Positions 1-8,280 of a stretch of 64,000 nucleotides of DNA are shown in pieces. Source of the DNA: Sphingomonas sp. (GTDB taxonomy: Bacteria; Pseudomonadota; Alphaproteobacteria; Sphingomonadales; Sphingomonadaceae). Where the stretch lies: the NCBI RefSeq assembly GCF_030145815.1, contig NZ_JAIXHL010000002.1, positions 231,141-295,140 of the forward strand. The letters run 5' to 3'. The translations under genes were made by a program, and so were the position numbers. Within the stretch, counting starts at the first letter, position 1. Each line of letters opens with the position of its first letter. The notes beneath the pieces are model-generated. The model saw only the letters and a list, made by a program, of their open reading frames with translations. It was not told the DNA's origin and made no database searches.

Positions 1-2
1 TG

Positions 3-1112
3 CGGCATCTCGCCCGCGCGCGCGCGATCATCGACCGGCCGAAATTTCTGGAGGCGTTGCAGTCGAGCCTGCCGCTGTCATCATGGTTCAAACCCAACGA
101 GCTGCGCGAGATCTACCGCTGGCTCGAATATGCCTGCCTCTCGTCGGGCGCGTTGCGGGATTTTGTGATGGATCGCACCGACCACCAGATCGCCAGTCTG
201 CCGGCGGGCTATCCGTTGTGGGCGGCGGCGCGCGGCGTGCTGCCGGGTCCCGCCAGCGCGTTCGGCGATCATCCCCAGGTGCGCGAGATCATGGCAAAGG
301 TGTTTGTACTGCCGCCGTTGCCGCCATCTGCGGATGGCAGCAAACCGCCGGTCGAGCGGAAGCGCCCGATGCTGCGCGATCATACCCTGTTGCGCTGGTA
401 TGGGCAGACCAATGCGGTGCTGCCCCTGATCGTGCTCGACGGCGTGCGCGACGTCTATCCGACCAGACGCGTGCCCAACCTGCCATCCAACAGGCAGGGG
501 ACTACCGCATCGACATCTGCCCGGCCCCAACTCGTTGCCCTGGCCTCGGCGATACGGGCAAGCGCGGATCCCGCCCTGCATGCCGAGCTGGTCGCTGCCG
601 CAGAGAACTACATTGAAGGGTCGCGGAAGTTTGCCGGCGCAGACGTCGCGCTTGACGGCAATCGCAAGCTCGGGCTGAAGATGGCGAAGCGCTATCTCCC
701 GCCACGCATGCGTGGCGGCTCCGGCGCCCGGTTCGATCCTACGATGTGGTCGATGCCGACGCGCGATGCCGGATTCTGGCGCATGTTCGTCGAGGTTCGC
801 CGCAGTGGCAGGCTCTACCGCAGTCCGCATGCCAGGTTCCGCACGATGATGCGTCAGTCGCTCGGCATCCTGCGCCGAGCGTTCGGGCCGTTGTTCACAC
901 GCCTAACTTGGTCTGATGAAACCGCGCGCATCGTCTGCGACCTAGCATGTGCCATCGGCCCGATCAGCGCCAACCCCCAGATCGCCTATGCCATTCAGCA
1001 GCTCGAGCGAAAGCCGAGCATAATACGGCGGTTGGGCAACACCGTCCGCCGGCCAGGCTACGGGCATGGCAAGAAAAGCGGCGCAGCCGCGAAAATTACG
1101 CGAGTCACCTGA
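3..1112 (+). CDS. hypothetical protein, 5'-truncated by the window edge
   Basis: Open frame continues upstream of the listed ORF start (RHLARARAIIDRPKFLEALQS...) to the window edge; no recognised domain. Confidence 0.4.
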   Translation, partial: RHLARARAIIDRPKFLEALQSSLPLSSWFKPNELREIYRWLEYACLSSGALRDFVMDRTDHQIASLPAGYPLWAAARGVLPGPASAFGDHPQVREIMAKVFVLPPLPPSADGSKPPVERKRPMLRDHTLLRWYGQTNAVLPLIVLDGVRDVYPTRRVPNLPSNRQGTTASTSARPQLVALASAIRASADPALHAELVAAAENYIEGSRKFAGADVALDGNRKLGLKMAKRYLPPRMRGGSGARFDPTMWSMPTRDAGFWRMFVEVRRSGRLYRSPHARFRTMMRQSLGILRRAFGPLFTRLTWSDETARIVCDLACAIGPISANPQIAYAIQQLERKPSIIRRLGNTVRRPGYGHGKKSGAAAKITRVT

Positions 1113-1355
1113 TGATGGAGGTCGACGGGGGAACCCTTCGATCGCCATTAGTGTCAATTCGCCGGTCGTTCATAGGGACCACTTCGCACCCCAATAGCGG
1201 TTATTCAAGCTAACCTATGACGGCCCTAAACCTGACGATCACCATTGGCAGCTCTGATCTGCGATGGAATGAGGCGCTGGTCTACCCGTACTCCACAGGC
1301 TAGCATCCCGCTCAAGCCCCACCGGGCTAAAAGACCGCGGGGAACAGGGGGTGTG

Positions 1356-2672
1356 ATGGTTCTCTCTACAGATGTTCGTAGGAACAAGCTGACTGACATA
1401 AAGGCATCAGGCGAAAGTCAGGGCAAACAGAAGCTCTATTATATGGGTGAGACCCAGAGCTTCGATGTCTATCGGATCGACCTCGATCATCTGATCTATA
1501 ATCGACACAACGGTCGCATCGAGGCCGAGATGCTGACGTGGGAGCAGGAGAACGCTGCGCCGATCGGCACCTATGATGACGAACTGCATGAGAAGATCGG
1601 CACGTTCCTCTGGGATTCCAACAAGGGGAGGAATAAGGCCACCCTTACTGACCTGACTAGCAAGGGCCAACAGAAGCCGGGAATCGTCAGCCTCGATGGC
1701 GTGATCATCGATGGCAATCGGCGTGCCATGCTGCTCCGGAAGCTCGAAGGAGAATCCAAGAGCAAGCAGTACTTTGACGCCATCATCCTTCCCCACGCCT
1801 ACGCTGACAACCAGGCCGAGATCGTTCGTCTGGAGACGCAGTATCAGCTCGGCGAGGACGCGAAGGTCGAATACGGCCCGCTACAGAAATACCTTCACGC
1901 ACGTCGACTTCATGACGATCTCAACATCTCTGCCGAGGAGATCGACACACTGATGGGCGAGTCCCGCGGCAACACCAAGAAGTTGCTCGAGATCATGCAG
2001 CTCATGGACGACTATCTCGAGCACATCGGCTGTCCGAAGCTCTATTTGATGCTCAAGGACAGCGATGGCACGAAGGAAGGCATGTTCGTCGACCTTCATG
2101 CGGATCTGAAGCGCATCGAGGTCGGCAAGGCGAAGATCCCATGGGCGTTCGATCCGGACATTGACCCGTTGCAGCTTCGGCTGATCCAGTTCGACTACAT
2201 CCGGCTCGGTGACTTCGCCGACGCGAAGAAAGTGTACCGCGAAATCTCGCATCAAGGGAAGGACCGCAATTTCTTCGCGAGCAAGGATATCTGGGAGCAG
2301 TTCCGCGATAGCCATTCCGCGGAGATCGACCCGATCACGATGGAGATGGGGACGCTAGAGGCCTACATCGCGGCAGATCCGGATGCCTTCGCGACCAAGA
2401 TAGATGCGGCCCGTGCGCGGGACAAATCTTGGAGTGCGAAGGTCAATGCACCGATGAAGCGGAACTTCGGCCAGTCGAGCTACAAGCTCAACCTGGCGAC
2501 CGAGGTCCTGAAACCCGGCGAATACCTGAAGCGCGCTAAGGACCAACTCGACAAGATCGACCTGGATAGCGAAGGCCTTCTCTCCGCGGCGGAGAATGAG
2601 GCGCTTGCGGTCGAGATCGGCCGCATCGCCTTCAACATCAAGAAGCGTTTCGACCGTCGGGTCTCGAAATAG
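1356..2672 (+). CDS. ParB-like (ParB/Srx fold) domain protein
   Basis: Likely start MVLSTDVRRNKL; ParB-like motif GIVSLDGVIIDGNRRAMLLRKL; first gene of a tight three-gene + strand operon. Confidence 0.65.
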   Translation: MVLSTDVRRNKLTDIKASGESQGKQKLYYMGETQSFDVYRIDLDHLIYNRHNGRIEAEMLTWEQENAAPIGTYDDELHEKIGTFLWDSNKGRNKATLTDLTSKGQQKPGIVSLDGVIIDGNRRAMLLRKLEGESKSKQYFDAIILPHAYADNQAEIVRLETQYQLGEDAKVEYGPLQKYLHARRLHDDLNISAEEIDTLMGESRGNTKKLLEIMQLMDDYLEHIGCPKLYLMLKDSDGTKEGMFVDLHADLKRIEVGKAKIPWAFDPDIDPLQLRLIQFDYIRLGDFADAKKVYREISHQGKDRNFFASKDIWEQFRDSHSAEIDPITMEMGTLEAYIAADPDAFATKIDAARARDKSWSAKVNAPMKRNFGQSSYKLNLATEVLKPGEYLKRAKDQLDKIDLDSEGLLSAAENEALAVEIGRIAFNIKKRFDRRVSK

Positions 2673-2676
2673 GTAG

Positions 2677-4641
2677 ATGGCCACGATCGAGTATGATCCG
2701 GCTGACGAGCTGCTTATCCTGCGCGGCGCGGGAACGGTCGTCCGACATCCGCTATTGGCGGCATTCACCCGCCAGGTCGGCGGAGCGCTCGATGATGATG
2801 GGTCGCTGCGGATTCCGACCGCTCCCGAGGAACTCACCAACCGCTATCAGACGCTTTCTCGATTGCTGGCGAAACTCGCCGTCGAGATCGAGACCGGCGG
2901 GCATGTCTCGGACGCGTTGGACCGCGTCGAGTCGGAGGAGCAGCAGTTCGTAGAATTCTCGCGGCAGGCTCGTGCGATCTGGGATGCGCAGATAGACACC
3001 GAAGCCTTCCGTGATTTCGTCGCTGTCGTCGAGGAGGCCTGCCCGGGTCGCACCTTCTATCGCAAGCAGCTCCTCTCGGCGTTCCATCTCGCCTTCTCGC
3101 AAAATGCGTGCAATTTCTCGGTGCCGGGCGCGGGCAAGACCTCGGTGGTCTACGCAGCCTATGCCTACCTTCGAAGTTTGCCGTCAGAGGACCCGAAGTC
3201 GGTCGATCGCCTCCTGATTGTCGGGCCGCTCTCCTCGTTCAAGGCGTGGGAGGACGAGTTCGCCTCGATCTTCAATCACCAGCCCGTGTCGCGCCGTCTT
3301 TCCGGTGGTGTGCCGACATTGGATCGGACCGATCACCTTCGTGGGATCAGCGTCAACTCGCGTTCAACAGAACTTACGCTCACCACCTATCAGACACTGG
3401 CGAACATGGAGGATGAGTTCCGGACCTTCCTCATGCGGGTCGCCCCCCGCGCGATGGTGGTTCTGGACGAGGCGCATTACATCAAGAGCGCGGATGGGCT
3501 GCAGGCCGCCGCGGCGTTGCGGCTCGCCCCACTAGCCCGTGCACGCGTGGTGCTCACGGGGACGCCGGCGCCCAACGGTTACGAGGACCTCGCGAACCTG
3601 TTCCGCTTCATCTACCCGACACGAAACATCACGGGGTTCCCGACGGCCTCCCTGCGGGCCATGACGGACGGCTTGATGCCCGCCGCCATCCCAGAGCTCA
3701 AATCCAAGATCGAGCCGTTCTACACGCGCATCCGCAAGAGCGACCTGTCGCTGCCCGACGCCGAGGAAAGGCGCGTCGCCGTGCCGATGTCGGCGGACCA
3801 CGAACGCATCTACCGGAGCCTCGAGAACCGCATCGTACCGCACCTGAAACAGCAGATGGACGATCCCTCGGCGACGATCAGGGTTCGGGCGCGGCTGATA
3901 CGCCTTCGCCAAGCGGCCGTGAATCCGGAGCTCCTCCTGCGCCCACTCGAGACCGAGGATGGTATTTTCGACACGGGCGGAAGCGGCGATCTCAACATCG
4001 CCGAACTCGAGGTGGCCGACCTGATCAGGAACTTCTCCGCCAGGACGGACCTCGCCCGCCTCGGGGTGTGTCGGACATTGACCATCAGCGTGCTGGCCGA
4101 TCAGGGGAAGATCCTGATCTGGTCCTATTTCCTCGGGAACCTCGACCTATTGCGGCGTGGGCTCGGTGACCTTGCGCCTTTCATCGAGGTCCTCACCGGC
4201 GCGACCCCCGTGGCCAGTCGCGAGGATGACGCGGCCGTTGAGCTTGGCACGCGAGAGGAAATCATCGACCGGTTTCACTCCACCACCGACCGGGCGATCT
4301 TGATCGCGAACCCTCAAGCGGTCGGTGAATCGATCTCGCTGCACAAGGCATGCAGGACAGCCATCTATTTTGACCGGGACTTCAACGCGGGCCGCTTCAT
4401 TCAGTCAAAGGACCGCATCCACCGATACAATCCAGCCGGCGGCGAAGCGGTCACTTATCATCATCTGGTCACGCCCGGAACCGTCGATCAGGATATCGAC
4501 ACTCGGCTCACGGTGAAGGAACGTCGACTTGCGGACCTCGTAGACAAGGATGACATCCCGCTGTTGACGGCGGCCGATGACAGCGACCTCAGCGATCTGC
4601 GCGCTATCTTCGAGGCATATGAGCGCCGCAAGGCCCAGTGA
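2677..4641 (+). CDS. SNF2/DEAD-like superfamily II helicase
   Basis: Walker A-like SVPGAGKTS, Walker B MVVLDEAHYIKS, LTGTPAPNGYEDL, C-terminal helicase motif SKDRIHRYNPAG. Confidence 0.85.
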   Translation: MATIEYDPADELLILRGAGTVVRHPLLAAFTRQVGGALDDDGSLRIPTAPEELTNRYQTLSRLLAKLAVEIETGGHVSDALDRVESEEQQFVEFSRQARAIWDAQIDTEAFRDFVAVVEEACPGRTFYRKQLLSAFHLAFSQNACNFSVPGAGKTSVVYAAYAYLRSLPSEDPKSVDRLLIVGPLSSFKAWEDEFASIFNHQPVSRRLSGGVPTLDRTDHLRGISVNSRSTELTLTTYQTLANMEDEFRTFLMRVAPRAMVVLDEAHYIKSADGLQAAAALRLAPLARARVVLTGTPAPNGYEDLANLFRFIYPTRNITGFPTASLRAMTDGLMPAAIPELKSKIEPFYTRIRKSDLSLPDAEERRVAVPMSADHERIYRSLENRIVPHLKQQMDDPSATIRVRARLIRLRQAAVNPELLLRPLETEDGIFDTGGSGDLNIAELEVADLIRNFSARTDLARLGVCRTLTISVLADQGKILIWSYFLGNLDLLRRGLGDLAPFIEVLTGATPVASREDDAAVELGTREEIIDRFHSTTDRAILIANPQAVGESISLHKACRTAIYFDRDFNAGRFIQSKDRIHRYNPAGGEAVTYHHLVTPGTVDQDIDTRLTVKERRLADLVDKDDIPLLTAADDSDLSDLRAIFEAYERRKAQ

Positions 4642-5584
4642 CGGCCTGCTCCCCGCTGGCTCGACCATCTCGATGGTCGAGCTGCTGGCGAGAAGGTCTG
4701 ACGGGACGTCGATAGACCACCTGTTGAGGGACCTTGCCGCGATCAACAGCATATCTTGGTCGAGGGCCCGGAACACGGTCGCAAAGCTGATCGCGTATGG
4801 CTTGTTCGAGACCGACGCCAAATCCTTGGTCCGGCTGGCTCCTGGAGAGCGCCCGGACGTGCCGGATTGGATCGCGGAGCGGGTCGCCGCCGAGTTCACC
4901 GCGCTGCTGACAAAGGCCGAAGCCTGGTCATGCGTAGGTCGTGATCCGGCGACCGGCGACCTGACGATCGACGCCATGACACTGCCGCCGATCCGGGACG
5001 GCTTGGCGATGTGGCTAACCGAATTCGCGATCGCCCAGCGCGCGGCGGTTCAGACGCGTTTCTGGAAGGTGTCCGACAATCACAACAACGCCTTCCTGAG
5101 GGGCGCTCGAGATGCGAACAAGGAGACGCCGCGCCGGGCGAAGTCGGCCGAGCGCCTCGCTGCCGATCTAGCTCAGCAGGCCGAGGCTGGCGCGGCCGCC
5201 GAGGTATGGGTCGTCCAGTATGAACGCGAGCGGTTGTCCGATCATCCATTGCGAGACCAGATCCGCCGGGTCTCGGAGGACGACGTCTCGGCGGGATATG
5301 ATATCGTGTCATTCGCTTCGGTCCATTCGATTCGGCACGATCGGTTCATCGAGGTTAAGTCGTATGGCGAACGGAAGGTGTTCCATTGGTCGCGCAACGA
5401 GATCGCGACCGCTGTGGAATTTGGTGAGGACTATGCGCTTTACCTCGTGGATCGCGAGCGGTGCGAGCAGGCGGGATATTCTCCCCACATGATAACTGGA
5501 CCCACGCCAGAGATGTTCGCCTTGCCCGACAGCGGTTGGCGCGTTGAGGCCACCTCGTTCGAGCACGTCGCCATCTCGGAATAA
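4619..5584 (+). CDS. DUF3883-type domain protein (putative nuclease-fold)
   Basis: C-terminal GYDIVSF...RFIEVKSYGERKVFHWSRNEIATAVEFGEDYALYLV matches the DUF3883 pattern; start overlaps the end of the helicase gene by about 23 nt. Confidence 0.7.
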   Translation: MSAARPSDGLLPAGSTISMVELLARRSDGTSIDHLLRDLAAINSISWSRARNTVAKLIAYGLFETDAKSLVRLAPGERPDVPDWIAERVAAEFTALLTKAEAWSCVGRDPATGDLTIDAMTLPPIRDGLAMWLTEFAIAQRAAVQTRFWKVSDNHNNAFLRGARDANKETPRRAKSAERLAADLAQQAEAGAAAEVWVVQYERERLSDHPLRDQIRRVSEDDVSAGYDIVSFASVHSIRHDRFIEVKSYGERKVFHWSRNEIATAVEFGEDYALYLVDRERCEQAGYSPHMITGPTPEMFALPDSGWRVEATSFEHVAISE

Positions 5585-5586
5585 AT

Positions 5587-6006
5587 TCAGCTCAATCGAG
5601 GAGACCCCAGGAAGTCAGTCAATCGCCTCGTCAGGTCGGCTATGTCGCGGGTCTCGCACTCCCAGATCGTCAGCGTCTCCCAGCCAAGTGCGGACGCGTC
5701 ACGCTCGAGCCGGTCATCCCGCTCACGATTGCGCGCGAACTTCGCCTTCCAGAACTCGGTGCGGGTGGAAGGTGTCCGGGAGAGGCTGCAGCCGTGGGCA
5801 TGCCAGAAGCAACCATGGATTTGCACGCAGCGTCGACGAGCTGGGAATGCGATGTCAGGTCGACCAGGGACCTCGCCGAATTGGACGCGGAAGCGGTAGC
5901 CCAGGCTGTGAAGGAGCCGACGAACGACCAGTTCTGGTTTGGTGTTCGCCCTGCGGATGCGCGCCATGTGCGCGCTACGTTGTTCAGGTGTCAGCCGATC
6001 CGCCAT
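5587..6006 (-). CDS. vsr: very short patch repair (Vsr) endonuclease
   Basis: MADRLTPEQRSAHMARIRRANTKPELVVRRLLHSLGYRFRVQ...PGRPDIAFPARR...IHGCFWHAHGC, canonical Vsr motifs. Confidence 0.92.
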   Translation of the reverse strand: MADRLTPEQRSAHMARIRRANTKPELVVRRLLHSLGYRFRVQFGEVPGRPDIAFPARRRCVQIHGCFWHAHGCSLSRTPSTRTEFWKAKFARNRERDDRLERDASALGWETLTIWECETRDIADLTRRLTDFLGSPRLS

Positions 6007-6038
6007 TACCGGCGATATAGGGTGGAGCTATGGGATGT

Positions 6039-7709
6039 TCACCGTGCTGAAGTCTCCGACAACCTCCTTTTGGGCTGATTGCGGATCGGTGCGGCCAAGA
6101 GGGGATTCACGCGCGACGCGATGAGCAGCCCGGCCAGGATCAAGGCCGCGTTACGCTGTAATTTGGGTACGCCCGGGATATCCGCGAGGCCGTCGCGATA
6201 CTCATGCTCGAGCATCGAGGCTATCAGGCGCTGTGCCTCCGCGTCGTGATCGGCCAGCGCATCGATCAGGCTCGAGCCCGTTTCGCTGAGTTTGTCCAAC
6301 ACCATGAAGGGACGTGTCCCGCCGGGCCCATGATGGCTCCAGACCGCCTGCAGGTTGTGGATGTCGGCCGTCGATATGAAGTCCGCGAGATCATCGAGCG
6401 GCGCGGTGACTGCCTCCGTCAGTTCGATCGACATGGCCGATGTCAGCCTCCGCGCCATGGATTGGTCCAGGACGAGACTGAGTATCTCCTTCGACGTCCC
6501 GAAGTAGAACGCGACCTCCCATCGGACATCCGCCCCGCAGTGATCGTTCCGAAACTCGAAACGGACGCCGCTCTTCAATTGCAGGCTTGGTATCGCGAAC
6601 CGGAAGGTCCGCGTGGTCGGATAGCGCGCTCCTGCGCGATCCGGTGGCGTCTCAACTGGAGTGGGCACCGGCCGCACCAGCGCCTTGGCGACGTCTGACA
6701 ACGGCTGCACCTTGTCAGCTGGGTGGTCTTGGAGGACATGCCCCATCAGGTAGGCGAACGCGGGCGGTACGGCGTTCCCGATCATGCGGAGCTTCTGACC
6801 GTAGTTCGCCCCGTAAAACTGGAAGGTAATCGGAAAACCTTGGAGGCTGGCTCGCTCCCGCAGCGTGAGCCGCCGATATTCCTCACGATCGGACCCGGTC
6901 GCGATGACGATGCTCTCGCGTGACACGCGCGTGCATGTGGCGGTAATCGTCCGAACGGTCCGATCCAAGGGATCGGGGAATGGCATGGCATTGTAGACGG
7001 TGTGCGTTACCTTGTGGGACCGGTTGATCCGGGCCTCCTCGAAATTCAGGACGTCCTCCTCGACATGATCGATCAGGTCCTCGCGTGGTATGGCGATGCC
7101 AAAGATGGGATCGACGACAATCTCATTCTTCAGCGAGCGGATCACATCGCCCAGGAGCCGTGGCCGGGTGTTGGCTTGGTAGGATTCCAGCAGGCCGATG
7201 TCGAAGTTGCCGGCGACGCACCGCCGTCGCCGTTGAGGCAGGCCATAGTTGGCCATGTCAATGATATGCGTCACGCAGCCCAGATGATTGAACTCCTCGA
7301 GCGCTCCACCCTCCTTGAGTTCCGCCTCGATGATCTTCGCCACACGGGGCACGTTCTCCATTGCCCAGACACGCGGTTGCAGATGATCGACGATGGTTAG
7401 GAAATGCTTCACGTCTTCTAGACCATCGGCGATGTCACCGCCCCCACCACGATTGCTGTAGGAGAACTGGGTACAGGGGGGGCTGCCGACGACGATGTCT
7501 ATGTCGTCAGGGAGGTCTGCGAGCGCTAGCCGGCGGATATCAACCGTCTGCGCTTGATGGAAGTTGTTCTTGAAGTTGGTCTCGTTCGCAGGTCCCCATT
7601 TCTCGTAGGACGCGACAACTTCGACGTTCGCCAAACGCAACCCCAATGACCATCCGCCGACACCGGAGTAGAGGTCGATCGCCCTCGGCCTTTTCGATTT
7701 GCGTCCCAT
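6039..7709 (-). CDS. DNA (cytosine-5) methyltransferase with C-terminal extension
   Basis: Start MGRKSKRPRAIDLYSGVGG; motifs GSPPCTQFS (IV), ENVPRV (VI), LPQRRRRCVAG (VIII), LQGFP...GNAVPP (IX/X); then about 230 aa of unassigned C-terminus. Confidence 0.92.
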   Translation of the reverse strand: MGRKSKRPRAIDLYSGVGGWSLGLRLANVEVVASYEKWGPANETNFKNNFHQAQTVDIRRLALADLPDDIDIVVGSPPCTQFSYSNRGGGGDIADGLEDVKHFLTIVDHLQPRVWAMENVPRVAKIIEAELKEGGALEEFNHLGCVTHIIDMANYGLPQRRRRCVAGNFDIGLLESYQANTRPRLLGDVIRSLKNEIVVDPIFGIAIPREDLIDHVEEDVLNFEEARINRSHKVTHTVYNAMPFPDPLDRTVRTITATCTRVSRESIVIATGSDREEYRRLTLRERASLQGFPITFQFYGANYGQKLRMIGNAVPPAFAYLMGHVLQDHPADKVQPLSDVAKALVRPVPTPVETPPDRAGARYPTTRTFRFAIPSLQLKSGVRFEFRNDHCGADVRWEVAFYFGTSKEILSLVLDQSMARRLTSAMSIELTEAVTAPLDDLADFISTADIHNLQAVWSHHGPGGTRPFMVLDKLSETGSSLIDALADHDAEAQRLIASMLEHEYRDGLADIPGVPKLQRNAALILAGLLIASRVNPLLAAPIRNQPKRRLSETSAR

Positions 7710-7848
7710 AATAGCCCCCACGAATACACGGGAACCCTTCAATAGATCCTCTCGCGCTATTGCAAGATCTTTCGTCGCCACGTGTGCGGCTTCAAGTCGG
7801 AGCAAGCCGACTAGCCGTGTCAGCCGCCGCCCTCGCGTCGGGTATGCG

Positions 7849-8184
7849 CGGTCGCATTTTTTGTCGCCAAAGCTGGAAGACCGCCGGGACGCCACGGAGA
7901 AGCTGTGGGACGCATTCGAGCGCATGAAGACGCTTGAACCGGGCTCGGACAAGAAGGTGCAGGCCGACGCGCTCCCTCAATCGTGCTGCGAATCCCGGAT
8001 CGAAGATGAGAGTTGCGCTGGGGCAAGAGGCGAGGGCGTTGACCATGCTCGGCAACAGCCTGCGCATCCGTCACTCGGAGGTGACGCAGGAGATGATCGA
8101 CCGATCCGAGCAGCTTGACTGGCTTTCGTGCGGATGTTCAGCTTAGTGCGCTTTCTCCTCCTTGGCGCCGGGCGCAGCGACTGA
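7849..8184 (+). pseudogene. frameshifted C-terminal remnant of a HEPN/abortive-infection-like protein
   Basis: Three consecutive frames give LEDRRDATEKLWDAFERMKTLEPGSDKKVQAD / SLNRAANPGSKMRVALGQEARALTMLGNSLRIRHSEVTQEMIDRSEQLDWL / LAFVRMFSLVRFLLLGAGRSD*, together resembling one protein C-terminus. Confidence 0.6.
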
Positions 8185-8280
8185 GAATCATGGTCAGGCG
8201 CGCGATCCAAAGCGCGAGGCCCTTGCAATGTTCTTGGTGCGTTCCCAACTGCTGACGGAGCTCTATGGGAGGGGCGACGC

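Noticed and set aside
7710-7952. N-terminal extension of the Dcm ORF
   Set aside because: The MTase fold starts at MGRKSKRPRAIDLYSGVGG (7709); the extension overlaps the HEPN-like pseudogene on the other strand.
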